The position numbers and the translations under genes were made by a program. The notes below the pieces were generated by a model. It was not told where the DNA came from. It did not search any database and was given only the letters and a program-made list of their open reading frames with translations. Positions 7,517-15,555 of a stretch of DNA of 42,432 bases are shown here, piece after piece (the first letter of the stretch is position 1; each line of letters begins with the position of its first letter). The DNA is taken from positions 1-42,432 of the forward strand of contig JABDKX010000183.1 in assembly GCA_013001975.1 (NCBI GenBank), in the 5' to 3' direction. The stretch comes from Saprospiraceae bacterium (GTDB lineage Bacteria > Bacteroidota > Bacteroidia > Chitinophagales > Saprospiraceae).

Positions 7517-8842
7517 TTATTTGAGTAATGTTACTTCGATTCTTCTGTTTTTAGCTCTGCCTTCTTCTGTATCATTCGAAGCGACGGGATCAGCTGGTCC
7601 TTTACCTTCTGTTGCAATCCTATCATTGCTGATGCCTTGTGCCACCAATCTGTCTTTAACTGAAACTGATCTGGCATCAGAAAGTGACATGTTTGTTTCA
7701 GCGCTTCCAGTATTATCAGTATATCCTGTTATTTGAATCTTTAATGCTGGGTATGCTTTCAAAATAGCAGCTAAATTGTCGATTTCCATTCTTGAATCTG
7801 GAGAGATAACTGAAGAACCTGATTCAAAATTCAAGTTATTAAATTGGAATTTTGCATCGCCTTTAAATCCGTTATCTATGAAATTGGTCATTTGTTCTCC
7901 TATTGAGCCAGCTGTAAACTTGATGTTTGACAAAGCTTTTTTAGCTTCTTCATCAATTTTTCCAAAGGCATCTGAAACTAAGTTTCCTATATCTGAAGCT
8001 GCATCCATTGTTTTATCAGCCATTTCTTTAGTTCCTTCGGCTACCTTATCTGTCATATCACCTACTTTTTCGGTCATGTCTCCTATTGTGTCCGTAACAT
8101 CTCCACCTCCTCTTGTGAAGAAATATCCTAAAGCAGCCAGAACTAAGAATGCAGGTATCAACCATTTTAATAAAGATCCAGCGCCTTTTACGGTTTCTCC
8201 TGCCATTTCTGTTACATTTTCAGCTACATTACCAGCTACGTCTCCAACTTTGCCAACTGCCTTTGAAGCCTCATTTGTTAATCCAGATGCAGCAGATGTC
8301 ATGTTTCCTAAGAAAGAGCCACCTAATGTAGATAACAATCCTCCTGGCATAGCATCTTTAACTACAGATTTCTGAGAATCTAAAAGGTTGCCTAATCCTG
8401 CAACATCTAATGCTTTTTCTTTGATTTGTTTGCCGACCATAGCCATTAAAAAAGGAGCCGCCATCTTAATTAACGAAGAAGCTGCACTTCCTTTTAAGCC
8501 ACTGAATTGTGCGATCTTGTCTATTAGTCCACTTGTTGAGTTACCTAACAAAAGATTTAATACACCAGAACCTGAATTCATTAATTGAGCAATATTACCT
8601 GCTCCGCCACTGAAAAGACCACTTATATTATCTAGAATGCCTTTATCCATATTTGATGCCATATCAAATATCTTTTGCGTCCCATCTGCTTCTTCAGTTT
8701 TGTTAATCATTTGTCCTAATAGCGCAGGGAAAATGCCATCAACGGCTTTCGAGATTCCAGACTCATCAGCACCTAAAAATTTTGATGCCTGAGATACTAA
8801 AGATCCTCCTACTTGGTCTTTTAAAATATCTAATAAATTCAT
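7517..8842 (-). CDS. DUF937-transmembrane-OmpA family protein
   Basis: The 441-residue protein starts with a DUF937 domain (about residues 1-145, MNLLDILKDQVGGSLVSQAS and GIFPALLGQMINK). There is no signal peptide. A Gly/Ala/Val-rich region leads to one transmembrane helix at about 225-242 (LIPAFLVLAALGYFF), then an amphipathic repeat-rich stretch (DMTEKVGDMTDKVAEGTKEM), and an OmpA C-terminal peptidoglycan-binding domain at about 330-441 with ITGYTDNTGSAETNMSLSDA and RIATEGKGPADPVASN...NRRIEVTL. Topology is therefore N-in with the OmpA domain in the periplasm, a MotB-like arrangement. DUF937 function is unknown. The domain order suggests an inner-membrane protein gripping the cell wall. Confidence 0.88.
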   Translation of the reverse strand: MNLLDILKDQVGGSLVSQASKFLGADESGISKAVDGIFPALLGQMINKTEEADGTQKIFDMASNMDKGILDNISGLFSGGAGNIAQLMNSGSGVLNLLLGNSTSGLIDKIAQFSGLKGSAASSLIKMAAPFLMAMVGKQIKEKALDVAGLGNLLDSQKSVVKDAMPGGLLSTLGGSFLGNMTSAASGLTNEASKAVGKVGDVAGNVAENVTEMAGETVKGAGSLLKWLIPAFLVLAALGYFFTRGGGDVTDTIGDMTEKVGDMTDKVAEGTKEMADKTMDAASDIGNLVSDAFGKIDEEAKKALSNIKFTAGSIGEQMTNFIDNGFKGDAKFQFNNLNFESGSSVISPDSRMEIDNLAAILKAYPALKIQITGYTDNTGSAETNMSLSDARSVSVKDRLVAQGISNDRIATEGKGPADPVASNDTEEGRAKNRRIEVTLLK

Positions 8843-9109
8843 ATTTGTGTTGTTAATTTAGTTTATAAAAAAGTGTAATCGATGTCACACATTTATTTAT
8901 ACGATAAAAATTGGGTTAAGTCACAAATTATAAATGGAAAATGGGCACATTAAACCTATTATTCATAAAATAAGCTGACTTTATAAAGAAAAATCCAATT
9001 TTATTGGCATTTATAAATAAATTTTGAAAAATTGTAGATTCGAAAGCTTGGTAAACAAATAATTAATCACAACCGTGATCATATTATTTGACATTTAAAA
9101 TATTTAAAA

Positions 9110-12100
9110 TTGAAAAAACTCAATCAAGAACAGCTTGATACATTTATTAAAAGCTTTCAAAAGGTTCAATCCGTACATTGCGATCAAAAAGAATCTCTTT
9201 ATTATCTCTTTCAACTTTTTTCACTTTTTTTTGAAGGTATCACTAATCAGCAAAACATAAGCTTCACAACGTTGTTTTCAAGAATCGCTTATTCAAGTGT
9301 CCATTTTAATTTCAAGTCTTCACTTACAAAAGATAACCATCTGTTTCGTCGATTGGTGGAGCAAGGTGGTCTAAAGACTGAAGAGTTAAATTCTTTATAC
9401 CAACTTGGGGTCTTTGTGCTATGGCAAAATTTACAACATGTATATGATGTTTCGACTAATATTGAAATAAAGAGACCTCATTTAAAATTAGAAAAAGTAA
9501 AATCGGAACGTAAATCATCCTATCGCAGAGTCATCAAAGCATTTGTTGTTGATTACGAAGATTTAGAGGATCCAAAGTTTCATTTCTTCGATGAAAAACA
9601 ACCTCATCTAAAGAAGGTAGGTTTTTTGGAGAAAGGGCATTTTGCTAAACAGTTTAAAAGAATCATCAAATATGTTTCATTGCCTATAACTATTAATCTC
9701 ATTGATACTAATGTAAATGAGGAAAATCAATATTGGGCAAAGGCATTTGTATATAAACCAGATTTATTAATTGGGGTAACTTCTATAAGTGAATGTTTTC
9801 AAGCCGATGGAGAATCTTCTTTGTTTTATTTGGCAAAAAAGGTCTTGCCAAATACTGGGAGTATTTACATGTTGATTGGAAATATTGTAAATTATTTTCT
9901 GGATGAATTAATACATGACAGTGAATTATCTTTCAAGGAGGTTATTCCGACAATTTTTCAATTGGCACCTTTGGAGTTTGCAAAAATGCCTGATGATGCT
10001 TTGAGGAATCTCCTAAAGAAAGTTGAAGTTCATTTTGATAATCTAAAAAAGGTTGTTAAAAATGAATTGATCGATACAGGAATAACAAAGGAGAAAGCTT
10101 ATTTAGAACCAAGTTTTTTCTCCCCAGAATATGGGATTCAAGGGCGATTGGATTTGTATCATTTTGACAAAGCAAAAAAACAATCTGATATTGTCGAATT
10201 AAAAAGTGGTAAACTCTTTAAAGCTAATGGGTATGGTTTAAACGAAAACCACTATATCCAAACATTGCTTTATGATTTAATCATGGAATCTGTTTATAAT
10301 GGAAGAGTGAAGTCTAATAATTATATATTGTATTCGAGTCTGGATGCTAAAAGATTACGTTATGCCCCACGCGTCCGTTCAAAGCAATATAAATCATTGG
10401 AAATTCGAAATGATATAGTTTTGATTGAAGATTTATTATTAGATCAGAATCAAGAAGTTTTCGATAATATATTTAATGGATTACAACCTGATAAAGTACC
10501 AAAGACTTTTAATTTTCTTAAAAGAGATGCCAATGCTTTTCATGAAGTCTATAGTCAAAGTAATGCATTGGAAAAAGCTTATTACAAAAGTTTTTTCGCA
10601 TTTATAAATAGAGAATTTCAACATTCTAAAATAGGCAGACACGGTGTTCATGAAACAAACGGACTCGCTTCATTATGGCTGGACCCGATGAACGAAAAAA
10701 TTGAAAATTTTAGAATACTTTCCTACTTAGAAATTACGGAAAATCTTTCGCTAGAGAAACTTCCGATTATTCATCTTGAGATGTCAGAAAAATCAGCCAA
10801 GTTGAGCAGGTTTCGAATAGGTGATATTGCCGTCTTTTACCCAGATGATGGCACTGAAAAATCGGCCTTGAATAATCAATTGTTTAAGTGTACGCTAGTT
10901 GATATGAATGTAAATAAAGTATCAATCCGGTTAAGAGCTCGCCAAAAGAACTTGGAGATTTTCCAACAATTTAAATACTGGCATTTGGAATCTGACACAT
11001 TGGATGGTGGCTTTAAAGTACAATTCGACGGCATCTTTAACTTCCTTAAAAGTCCAGATGAATATAAGCAAAAAGTATTGGGATTATTGCCACCTGAAAA
11101 GTCAAAAAATCAAGTGTTCTATAACAACAGCAAGTTAACAGAGGAACAACATGAGATTGTTAATCGCGCTATTTCAAGTAAAGATTATTTCTTGTTGTGG
11201 GGACCACCAGGAACAGGAAAAACAAGTGTAATGATAAAGTCATTTGTTGATTATTATTATAATCAAACCGACTTAAATATTATTTTACTTGCCTATACAA
11301 ACAGAGCTGTTGATGAAATTTGCCAGTCAATTGATGCTTTGTTAGGGGGTGAGTATATCAGGATTGGTTCGAGATATGCTACGTTAGAAAAATTTAAACC
11401 TAGATTGTTGTCTTTAAAAACAGAAGGCATTCAGTCGAGAGGCGAATTACAGTGTTCATTAAAAAGTAATCGTGTTTTTGTCTCTACTGTCAGCTCGTTT
11501 CAAGGGCGCACTGATTTGTCAGGAATCACAGATTTTGACTTGGTTATCATTGATGAAGCTTCCCAATTATTAGAACCCATGTTGGTTGGATTTTTATCCA
11601 AGTTTAAAAAGTATATTTTAATTGGCGATCACAAGCAACTTCCTGCAGTTGTAGGACAAGATAAGGCTAAGACTGAAATCACTGATACTTTAATACTTGA
11701 AAAAACAAACCTATCTGATATGTCATGTTCATTATTTGAAAGGATGTATTCGATGAGTAAAATGTCGGGATGGGATTGGTCTTATGGAGGCCTAATGCAT
11801 CAAGGACGTATGCATCAGAAAATCTTAGATTTTGTGAGTCCTAATTTTTATGAAAATAAATTGGAGGTTATTGATGGTATAGACAGGTTGGTGGACAAAC
11901 CAACTTTTGAAAGCAAGGATGAACTGACAAATGTTTTAATTAATGAAAGAATGCTTTTTATAGACACGCCATTGGGTGAGGAGTTAACTAAAAAAACGAA
12001 TGAAGCTGAAGCCAATGTCGTTTCTAAATTAGCGGATATTTGGGTACGAATTTATCACGACAACAAAAGAGATTTGACAAGTAACGATATTGGTATCATT

Positions 12101-12436
12101 ACACCATTCAGATCTCAAATATCTATGATAGGTGATTTGATGAATCCCCAATTATCAAAAAAAATAACATTGGATACGATTGAAAGATATCAAGGAGGAT
12201 CTCGAAATCAAATTATAATTTCTTTTGCGGTAAGTCAGTATCAACTCTTAGATTCCATCAGTAATGTATCAGAGGAGGGTATAGATAGAAAACTGAATGT
12301 TGCTTTGACTAGAGCTAAAGAAAATGTAATTTTAATTGGATCCGCAGCTATTTTAAAGAAAAAGGAAATATATAAAAAATTAATAGATTACTGTTCGTTT
12401 ATCGATTACCAAGAAATATTAAATTACGAAATATAG
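9110..12436 (+). CDS. Dna2-like PD-(D/E)XK nuclease and SF1 helicase
   Basis: The 1,108-residue product starts at TTG 9110; no in-frame ATG occurs nearby upstream or for a long way downstream. An N-terminal helical region precedes a Cas4/RecB-like PD-(D/E)XK nuclease: YGIQGRLDLYHFDKA (Asp near 348) and DIVELKSGK (Glu and Lys near 363-365). A superfamily 1B helicase fills the C-terminal part: Walker A GPPGTGKTS near 698, AYTNRAVDEI, VIIDEASQLLEP near 812, IGDHKQLPAVVG near 838, ERYQGGSRNQIIISF and NVALTRAKENVIL near 1063. This nuclease-then-helicase order is that of Dna2. The four cysteines that bind an iron-sulfur cluster in Dna2/Cas4 are not present in the expected spacing. It likely processes DNA ends or flaps. 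Three bases separate it from the downstream phosphatase gene. Confidence 0.85.
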   Translation: MKKLNQEQLDTFIKSFQKVQSVHCDQKESLYYLFQLFSLFFEGITNQQNISFTTLFSRIAYSSVHFNFKSSLTKDNHLFRRLVEQGGLKTEELNSLYQLGVFVLWQNLQHVYDVSTNIEIKRPHLKLEKVKSERKSSYRRVIKAFVVDYEDLEDPKFHFFDEKQPHLKKVGFLEKGHFAKQFKRIIKYVSLPITINLIDTNVNEENQYWAKAFVYKPDLLIGVTSISECFQADGESSLFYLAKKVLPNTGSIYMLIGNIVNYFLDELIHDSELSFKEVIPTIFQLAPLEFAKMPDDALRNLLKKVEVHFDNLKKVVKNELIDTGITKEKAYLEPSFFSPEYGIQGRLDLYHFDKAKKQSDIVELKSGKLFKANGYGLNENHYIQTLLYDLIMESVYNGRVKSNNYILYSSLDAKRLRYAPRVRSKQYKSLEIRNDIVLIEDLLLDQNQEVFDNIFNGLQPDKVPKTFNFLKRDANAFHEVYSQSNALEKAYYKSFFAFINREFQHSKIGRHGVHETNGLASLWLDPMNEKIENFRILSYLEITENLSLEKLPIIHLEMSEKSAKLSRFRIGDIAVFYPDDGTEKSALNNQLFKCTLVDMNVNKVSIRLRARQKNLEIFQQFKYWHLESDTLDGGFKVQFDGIFNFLKSPDEYKQKVLGLLPPEKSKNQVFYNNSKLTEEQHEIVNRAISSKDYFLLWGPPGTGKTSVMIKSFVDYYYNQTDLNIILLAYTNRAVDEICQSIDALLGGEYIRIGSRYATLEKFKPRLLSLKTEGIQSRGELQCSLKSNRVFVSTVSSFQGRTDLSGITDFDLVIIDEASQLLEPMLVGFLSKFKKYILIGDHKQLPAVVGQDKAKTEITDTLILEKTNLSDMSCSLFERMYSMSKMSGWDWSYGGLMHQGRMHQKILDFVSPNFYENKLEVIDGIDRLVDKPTFESKDELTNVLINERMLFIDTPLGEELTKKTNEAEANVVSKLADIWVRIYHDNKRDLTSNDIGIITPFRSQISMIGDLMNPQLSKKITLDTIERYQGGSRNQIIISFAVSQYQLLDSISNVSEEGIDRKLNVALTRAKENVILIGSAAILKKKEIYKKLIDYCSFIDYQEILNYEI

Positions 12437-12439
12437 AAC

Positions 12440-12889
12440 ATGAAGATTTTGATGGTTTGTTTGGGAAACATTTGCAGATCTCCATTGGCACATGGCATTC
12501 TTGAAAGAGAAATACAAATGCAAAACCTAGACTGGGAAGTAGATAGTGCTGGAACCAGTGGTTGGCATGAGGGGGAGTTACCAGATCAAAGATCAATTGA
12601 AGTTGCTAAAGAAAATGGATTAGATATTACAAATCAAAGATCAAGAGCATTTACAAAAAAGGATTTTAAGGACTTCGATTTGATTGTGGTTATGGACAGT
12701 TCGAATTTCTCAAACGTCAAGTCATTAGCTGATAATGAAGCAGAAGAGGCTAAGATAAAGCTCTTATTAAATTATAGTTATCCTGGTGAAAATAGGGCAG
12801 TTCCAGATCCTTATTACCATGGCGGTTTTCCAAAGGTGTATTCGATGATCGAGGATGCTGTTTTAAACTTGATAAAACATCATGTATGA
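12440..12889 (+). CDS. Low-molecular-weight protein-tyrosine phosphatase
   Basis: The 149-residue product has the P-loop VCLGNICRSP at the N-terminus, with nucleophile Cys7 and phosphate-binding Arg13 (CX5R), and the general-acid loop VPDPYYHG near residue 117. Length and order are exactly those of the LMW-PTP family, which removes phosphate from tyrosine residues; Bacteroidota members are often linked to polysaccharide export kinases, but no such kinase is next to it here. It starts three bases after the helicase stop and overlaps the acylphosphatase start by four bases, so the three genes probably form one operon. Confidence 0.95.
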   Translation: MKILMVCLGNICRSPLAHGILEREIQMQNLDWEVDSAGTSGWHEGELPDQRSIEVAKENGLDITNQRSRAFTKKDFKDFDLIVVMDSSNFSNVKSLADNEAEEAKIKLLLNYSYPGENRAVPDPYYHGGFPKVYSMIEDAVLNLIKHHV

Positions 12890-13161
12890 GATTTGCTTTT
12901 CACATAAAAGTATTTGGTACAGTCCAGGGAGTTGGGTTTCGATATTATACAAAGCTTAAAGCTGATGAATTAAAAGTTATTGGTAATGTTCAAAACATGA
13001 GTGATGGATCCGTTGAGATTAATGTAAGCGGATCAGAGGATATTGTTTACTCATTTTTAGATTGGTGCCATAAAGGACCTGCTTCCTCTTTTGTATCTAA
13101 GTTGGAATATCAAAAAATTGATATTGACTTCCCATCTAATGAATTTCTAATATTGAGATAA
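12886..13161 (+). CDS. acyP: Acylphosphatase
   Basis: The 91-residue protein is a complete acylphosphatase: VFGTVQGVGFRYYT holds the phosphate-binding loop with catalytic Arg19, and GNVQNMSDGSVEINVSG holds the catalytic Asn37. The enzyme hydrolyses carboxyl-phosphate bonds such as acetyl or carbamoyl phosphate and is cytosolic. The ATGA overlap with the preceding phosphatase gene argues for translational coupling. A terminator follows directly. Confidence 0.95.
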   Translation: MRFAFHIKVFGTVQGVGFRYYTKLKADELKVIGNVQNMSDGSVEINVSGSEDIVYSFLDWCHKGPASSFVSKLEYQKIDIDFPSNEFLILR

Positions 13162-13169
13162 AAAATAAA

Positions 13170-13195
13170 AAGCCAAACCATTTCTGGCTTGGCTT
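13170..13195. terminator. Bidirectional terminator
   Basis: AAGCCAA and TTGGCTT form a stem, extended inward by CCA/TGG across one mismatch, with an A-run on the left side. It separates the acylphosphatase gene (plus) from the S74 fibre gene (minus). Confidence 0.7.
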
Positions 13196-13219
13196 TGAAA
13201 GTATATTTAATGAAACAAC

Positions 13220-14950
13220 TTATTCATCTAATCTGTCTAAAATTTCTTGATTAACTCTTATCAACTCATCAATTTGTTCTTGTTGAGAATTGATGATAGT
13301 CTGTTGTTCTTGGATGGCCTTTGTTAAGATAGGAATCATTCCAATTGAATTTAATGCTAGAACATCATATTCTTTAGTTTTAGGTGCCACACCTTCTTCA
13401 TTATGATTTGTAACAACGGTATGAGAATTTTCTTCTACTAATTCAGGAAAATGTTGCTGAACGTTTTGAGATATAAATCCTATTTGTGGACCACCAGCTA
13501 AGTGAAAATGTTCATAACTGTCATGGTCAAATTCGTAAGTTTTTGTTTCTAATGACATAACTTTATCTAAGACAGGATATAAATCTTCTATATTCTTTTT
13601 AAGTCTTTGATCTGACGGTGCTTGTAGCGTACCTGTGTACCATAAGTCACCATTAGCGTAAACACCCCATGAATCGGTATCTGTAGCATCAGATGTACCG
13701 TAAATAGCGATCTTATCTGGTCCTCCTGAAGGTGAAGCTGAATTGGTTACACCATATACAGCCCACTTATTTCCTGATGCTGTTGAGCTAGACATATTTC
13801 CATATACACCAAATATATTTTGAGCACCGGAATGCGCGTTAATACCTCTAGAAGCATAACTTGTCCCAGTTGTTTCTGCTCGCGCTTCAAATGCATATAA
13901 GTCATTGGTACTTCGAACTCTCATTCTATAATTTGTATTGGGGTCGATGTTAACACCTATTTCACCGTTAGAATCTATTTGAAGTCTCTCAGTTGTCCCT
14001 GTCATTAGGTTCAGATCATTAGCTGATTGAATATCTAAAGAGTGACCATCATTGTCATCATCGAAAATAAAGTGACTTCCTCCACCATTTGTTAACCACA
14101 CAGCTCTTGCATCACCGGTATCATCACCGCTTACTCGTATTCCATCAGAACCTGAAACATCAACATGTAACTTTTGAGCTGGAGAAGCAGTTCCAATTCC
14201 GAAACCTCCATCATCTTCATTATATACAGCTCTAGCAGATCCATTGTAATAAATTCCAATTACATGATCAGCTGTACTTCCTAAGTTTGCAGAAAGGGCC
14301 CATTTATCTGTGGGACTGTTAGAATTTTTAAAGAACAATCTTGCAAAATCATTGTCTTGAGTTTCGGTAAGACTTAGTGTTGGTGATGTACCATCTGAAT
14401 CATATACAACATCAAGAAGTGCAGTTGGATCATTGGTTCCAATACCAATTTCTCCAGTATTGTCAATGATTAATCTAGATTGCAACATTGTTTGAAAGTG
14501 CATTTGACCTAGTCCATTCATTCCGTATTTCATAGAATCTACATGGTGCCAAATGAATCCATAAGTAGGATCATTTTCATCTTGTCGCAAACTAAGCCAT
14601 GGATCAGAACCTGTTATTCTAAAGTTTTCACCAGCGCCATCTAAATGAAGAGATGTTGAAGGACTTGCTGTACCTATCCCAACATTTCCTGCTGTATAGT
14701 TGATATCGGATCCACTTACATTCCAAGGTGAAGTTCCACCACCTCCAGTAAGAGAAGTCCATGTTCCTGCTTTTCGTCCTTCGAAATCAGTACCGGTATA
14801 TCTGATTGTTCCATCAGTTGTTCCTGTGTTATTACCAACCGTGACACCTTCATCAGCGTCGATAGTTCCATTTTGGGCTTGAGCTGGAGTTGCAAACATT
14901 ACAAGCAACATAGCCAATGCCAATGTGTTTAAAATTTTAAGTGCTTTCAT
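13220..14950 (-). CDS. Secreted fibre-like protein with self-cleaving S74 chaperone domain
   Basis: Starting at ATG 14950 the product has 576 residues with a clear signal peptide (MKALKILNTLALAMLLVMFA, then TPAQAQ). A TTG at 14995 would overlap the upstream gene and bury the signal peptide. The middle contains four degenerate repeats of the phage-tail-spike type (GNVGIGTASPSTSLHL, GEIGIGTNDPTALLDV, GGFGIGTASPAQKLHV, GEIGVNIDPNTNYRM), expected to fold as beta-helical trimer. The last 131 residues are a peptidase S74 intramolecular chaperone domain: PSDQRLKKNIEDL with the Ser-Asp scissile site near residue 446, GFISQNVQQHFPELV, and a terminal coiled coil. In phage endosialidases this domain trimerises the fibre and cuts itself off. 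The gene follows the LuxR-type gene by 34 bases with no promoter visible between. Confidence 0.87.
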   Translation of the reverse strand: MKALKILNTLALAMLLVMFATPAQAQNGTIDADEGVTVGNNTGTTDGTIRYTGTDFEGRKAGTWTSLTGGGGTSPWNVSGSDINYTAGNVGIGTASPSTSLHLDGAGENFRITGSDPWLSLRQDENDPTYGFIWHHVDSMKYGMNGLGQMHFQTMLQSRLIIDNTGEIGIGTNDPTALLDVVYDSDGTSPTLSLTETQDNDFARLFFKNSNSPTDKWALSANLGSTADHVIGIYYNGSARAVYNEDDGGFGIGTASPAQKLHVDVSGSDGIRVSGDDTGDARAVWLTNGGGSHFIFDDDNDGHSLDIQSANDLNLMTGTTERLQIDSNGEIGVNIDPNTNYRMRVRSTNDLYAFEARAETTGTSYASRGINAHSGAQNIFGVYGNMSSSTASGNKWAVYGVTNSASPSGGPDKIAIYGTSDATDTDSWGVYANGDLWYTGTLQAPSDQRLKKNIEDLYPVLDKVMSLETKTYEFDHDSYEHFHLAGGPQIGFISQNVQQHFPELVEENSHTVVTNHNEEGVAPKTKEYDVLALNSIGMIPILTKAIQEQQTIINSQQEQIDELIRVNQEILDRLDE

Positions 14951-14984
14951 TATGATTTTTTTTAAATGTGTTTTAATTAAATAT

Positions 14985-15221
14985 TTAGCTAGCAAGTTCT
15001 AGTCGGTGAGAAGGTGATACACTTAAGTATCCTAATTCAAATCCCACTCTGACAAGCCCTGCAGAGTTTTTCGTTCCTAATTTTAGTAGCAAATTTTTGC
15101 GATGTGTCTTTGCTGTTTCTGCACTAATAAATAATTTCTGACCTATTTCGATTGTTGAAAAAGCCATACTTATCAGTTCCAATACTTCAAGCTCTCTGTT
15201 AGATATTCTCATCGTTTTCAT
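14985..15221 (-). CDS. Stand-alone LuxR/GerE-type HTH regulator
   Basis: The 78-residue protein consists almost entirely of one LuxR-family C-terminal helix-turn-helix: ISNRELEVLELISMAFSTIE, then the recognition part FISAETAKTHRKNLLLKLGT. There is no receiver, PAS or autoinducer domain, so it would be controlled by abundance or by dimerisation with a full-length regulator. Either ATG 15221 or ATG 15212 could be the start. Its 5' end overlaps the 58-residue gene by 23 bases and the fibre gene follows directly, so the three appear to be one operon. The HTH resembles that of the response regulator encoded at 17733-18344. Confidence 0.85.
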   Translation of the reverse strand: MKTMRISNRELEVLELISMAFSTIEIGQKLFISAETAKTHRKNLLLKLGTKNSAGLVRVGFELGYLSVSPSHRLELAS

Positions 15222-15375
15222 TTTCTTTTTTTATATGGTTATCAAGGTCTTTATCAATTGTGTTCAAGGTTTCGATAATAGCTTTAAAGAAAAGATTGTC
15301 GTCTGAATTAGGTTGATAACTTTTAATGTCTTCGATTAAATCTTCTGGCAACCATCTTTTAAAAACTATCTTCAT
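15199..15375 (-). CDS. 58-residue protein of unknown function, first gene of the fibre operon
   Basis: A 58-codon frame runs from ATG 15375 to TAA 15199. The product starts MKIVFKRWLPEDLIEDIKSY and ends in a very acidic/charged tail (KKENENDENI). It overlaps the LuxR-type gene by 23 bases and lies just downstream of the palindrome-plus-promoter at 15398-15445, which would have no other first gene. Those two facts support it as real. It has no membrane segment and no motif I recognise; a small helical protein that binds the downstream HTH protein would fit, but that is speculation. Confidence 0.6.
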   Translation of the reverse strand: MKIVFKRWLPEDLIEDIKSYQPNSDDNLFFKAIIETLNTIDKDLDNHIKKENENDENI

Positions 15376-15397
15376 ATACTGTTTATAGTATCTGCTA

Positions 15398-15445
15398 CAA
15401 ATATCAGACGGTACGTTGATGGTTTACCTATACTTTAGTACAGTT
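15398..15445 (-). promoter_or_regulatory. Promoter with palindromic operator, fibre operon
   Basis: Read on the minus strand, the imperfect palindrome at 15445-15426 (plus-strand form ACCTATACTTTAGTACAGTT) is followed by a 20-base spacer and GATATTTG (15405-15398), one mismatch from the -7 consensus TAnnTTTG. There is no TTTG at -33; the palindrome occupies that place. The ATG at 15375 lies 22 bases after the -7 element. The right half and centre of the palindrome are identical to the perfect copy at 19147-19166. Confidence 0.65.
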
Positions 15446-15555
15446 TTAAATCTTAAAGAGAGAAATTTTAAAAATTTGATAAGATTGGGCATAACAATTT
15501 TGTAATTGTTAGCTTCTTGAAAATCAAAAAATAATAATGAAAATAAGCTAATGAG

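Noticed and set aside
7776-8375. Long plus-strand open frame of 199 codons antisense to the DUF937-OmpA gene
   Set aside because: Its sequence is a low-complexity shadow of the Ala/Thr/Ser-rich minus-strand gene, with no family signature, and the minus-strand protein is clearly real.
9110-12436. Cas4-like nuclease motif as sign of a CRISPR-Cas locus
   Set aside because: The nuclease is part of a Dna2-like fusion without the Cas4 cysteines, and no repeat-spacer array or other cas gene is visible.
13220-14995. S74 fibre gene as evidence of a prophage
   Set aside because: No capsid, terminase, integrase, holin or lysis gene is near, and the protein has a Sec signal peptide and sits in an operon with bacterial regulators.
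15492-15511. Inverted repeat TAACAATT-TTGT-AATTGTTA as terminator of the kinase operon
   Set aside because: The stem is AT-only and no U-run follows on the minus strand, so terminator function is not convincing.
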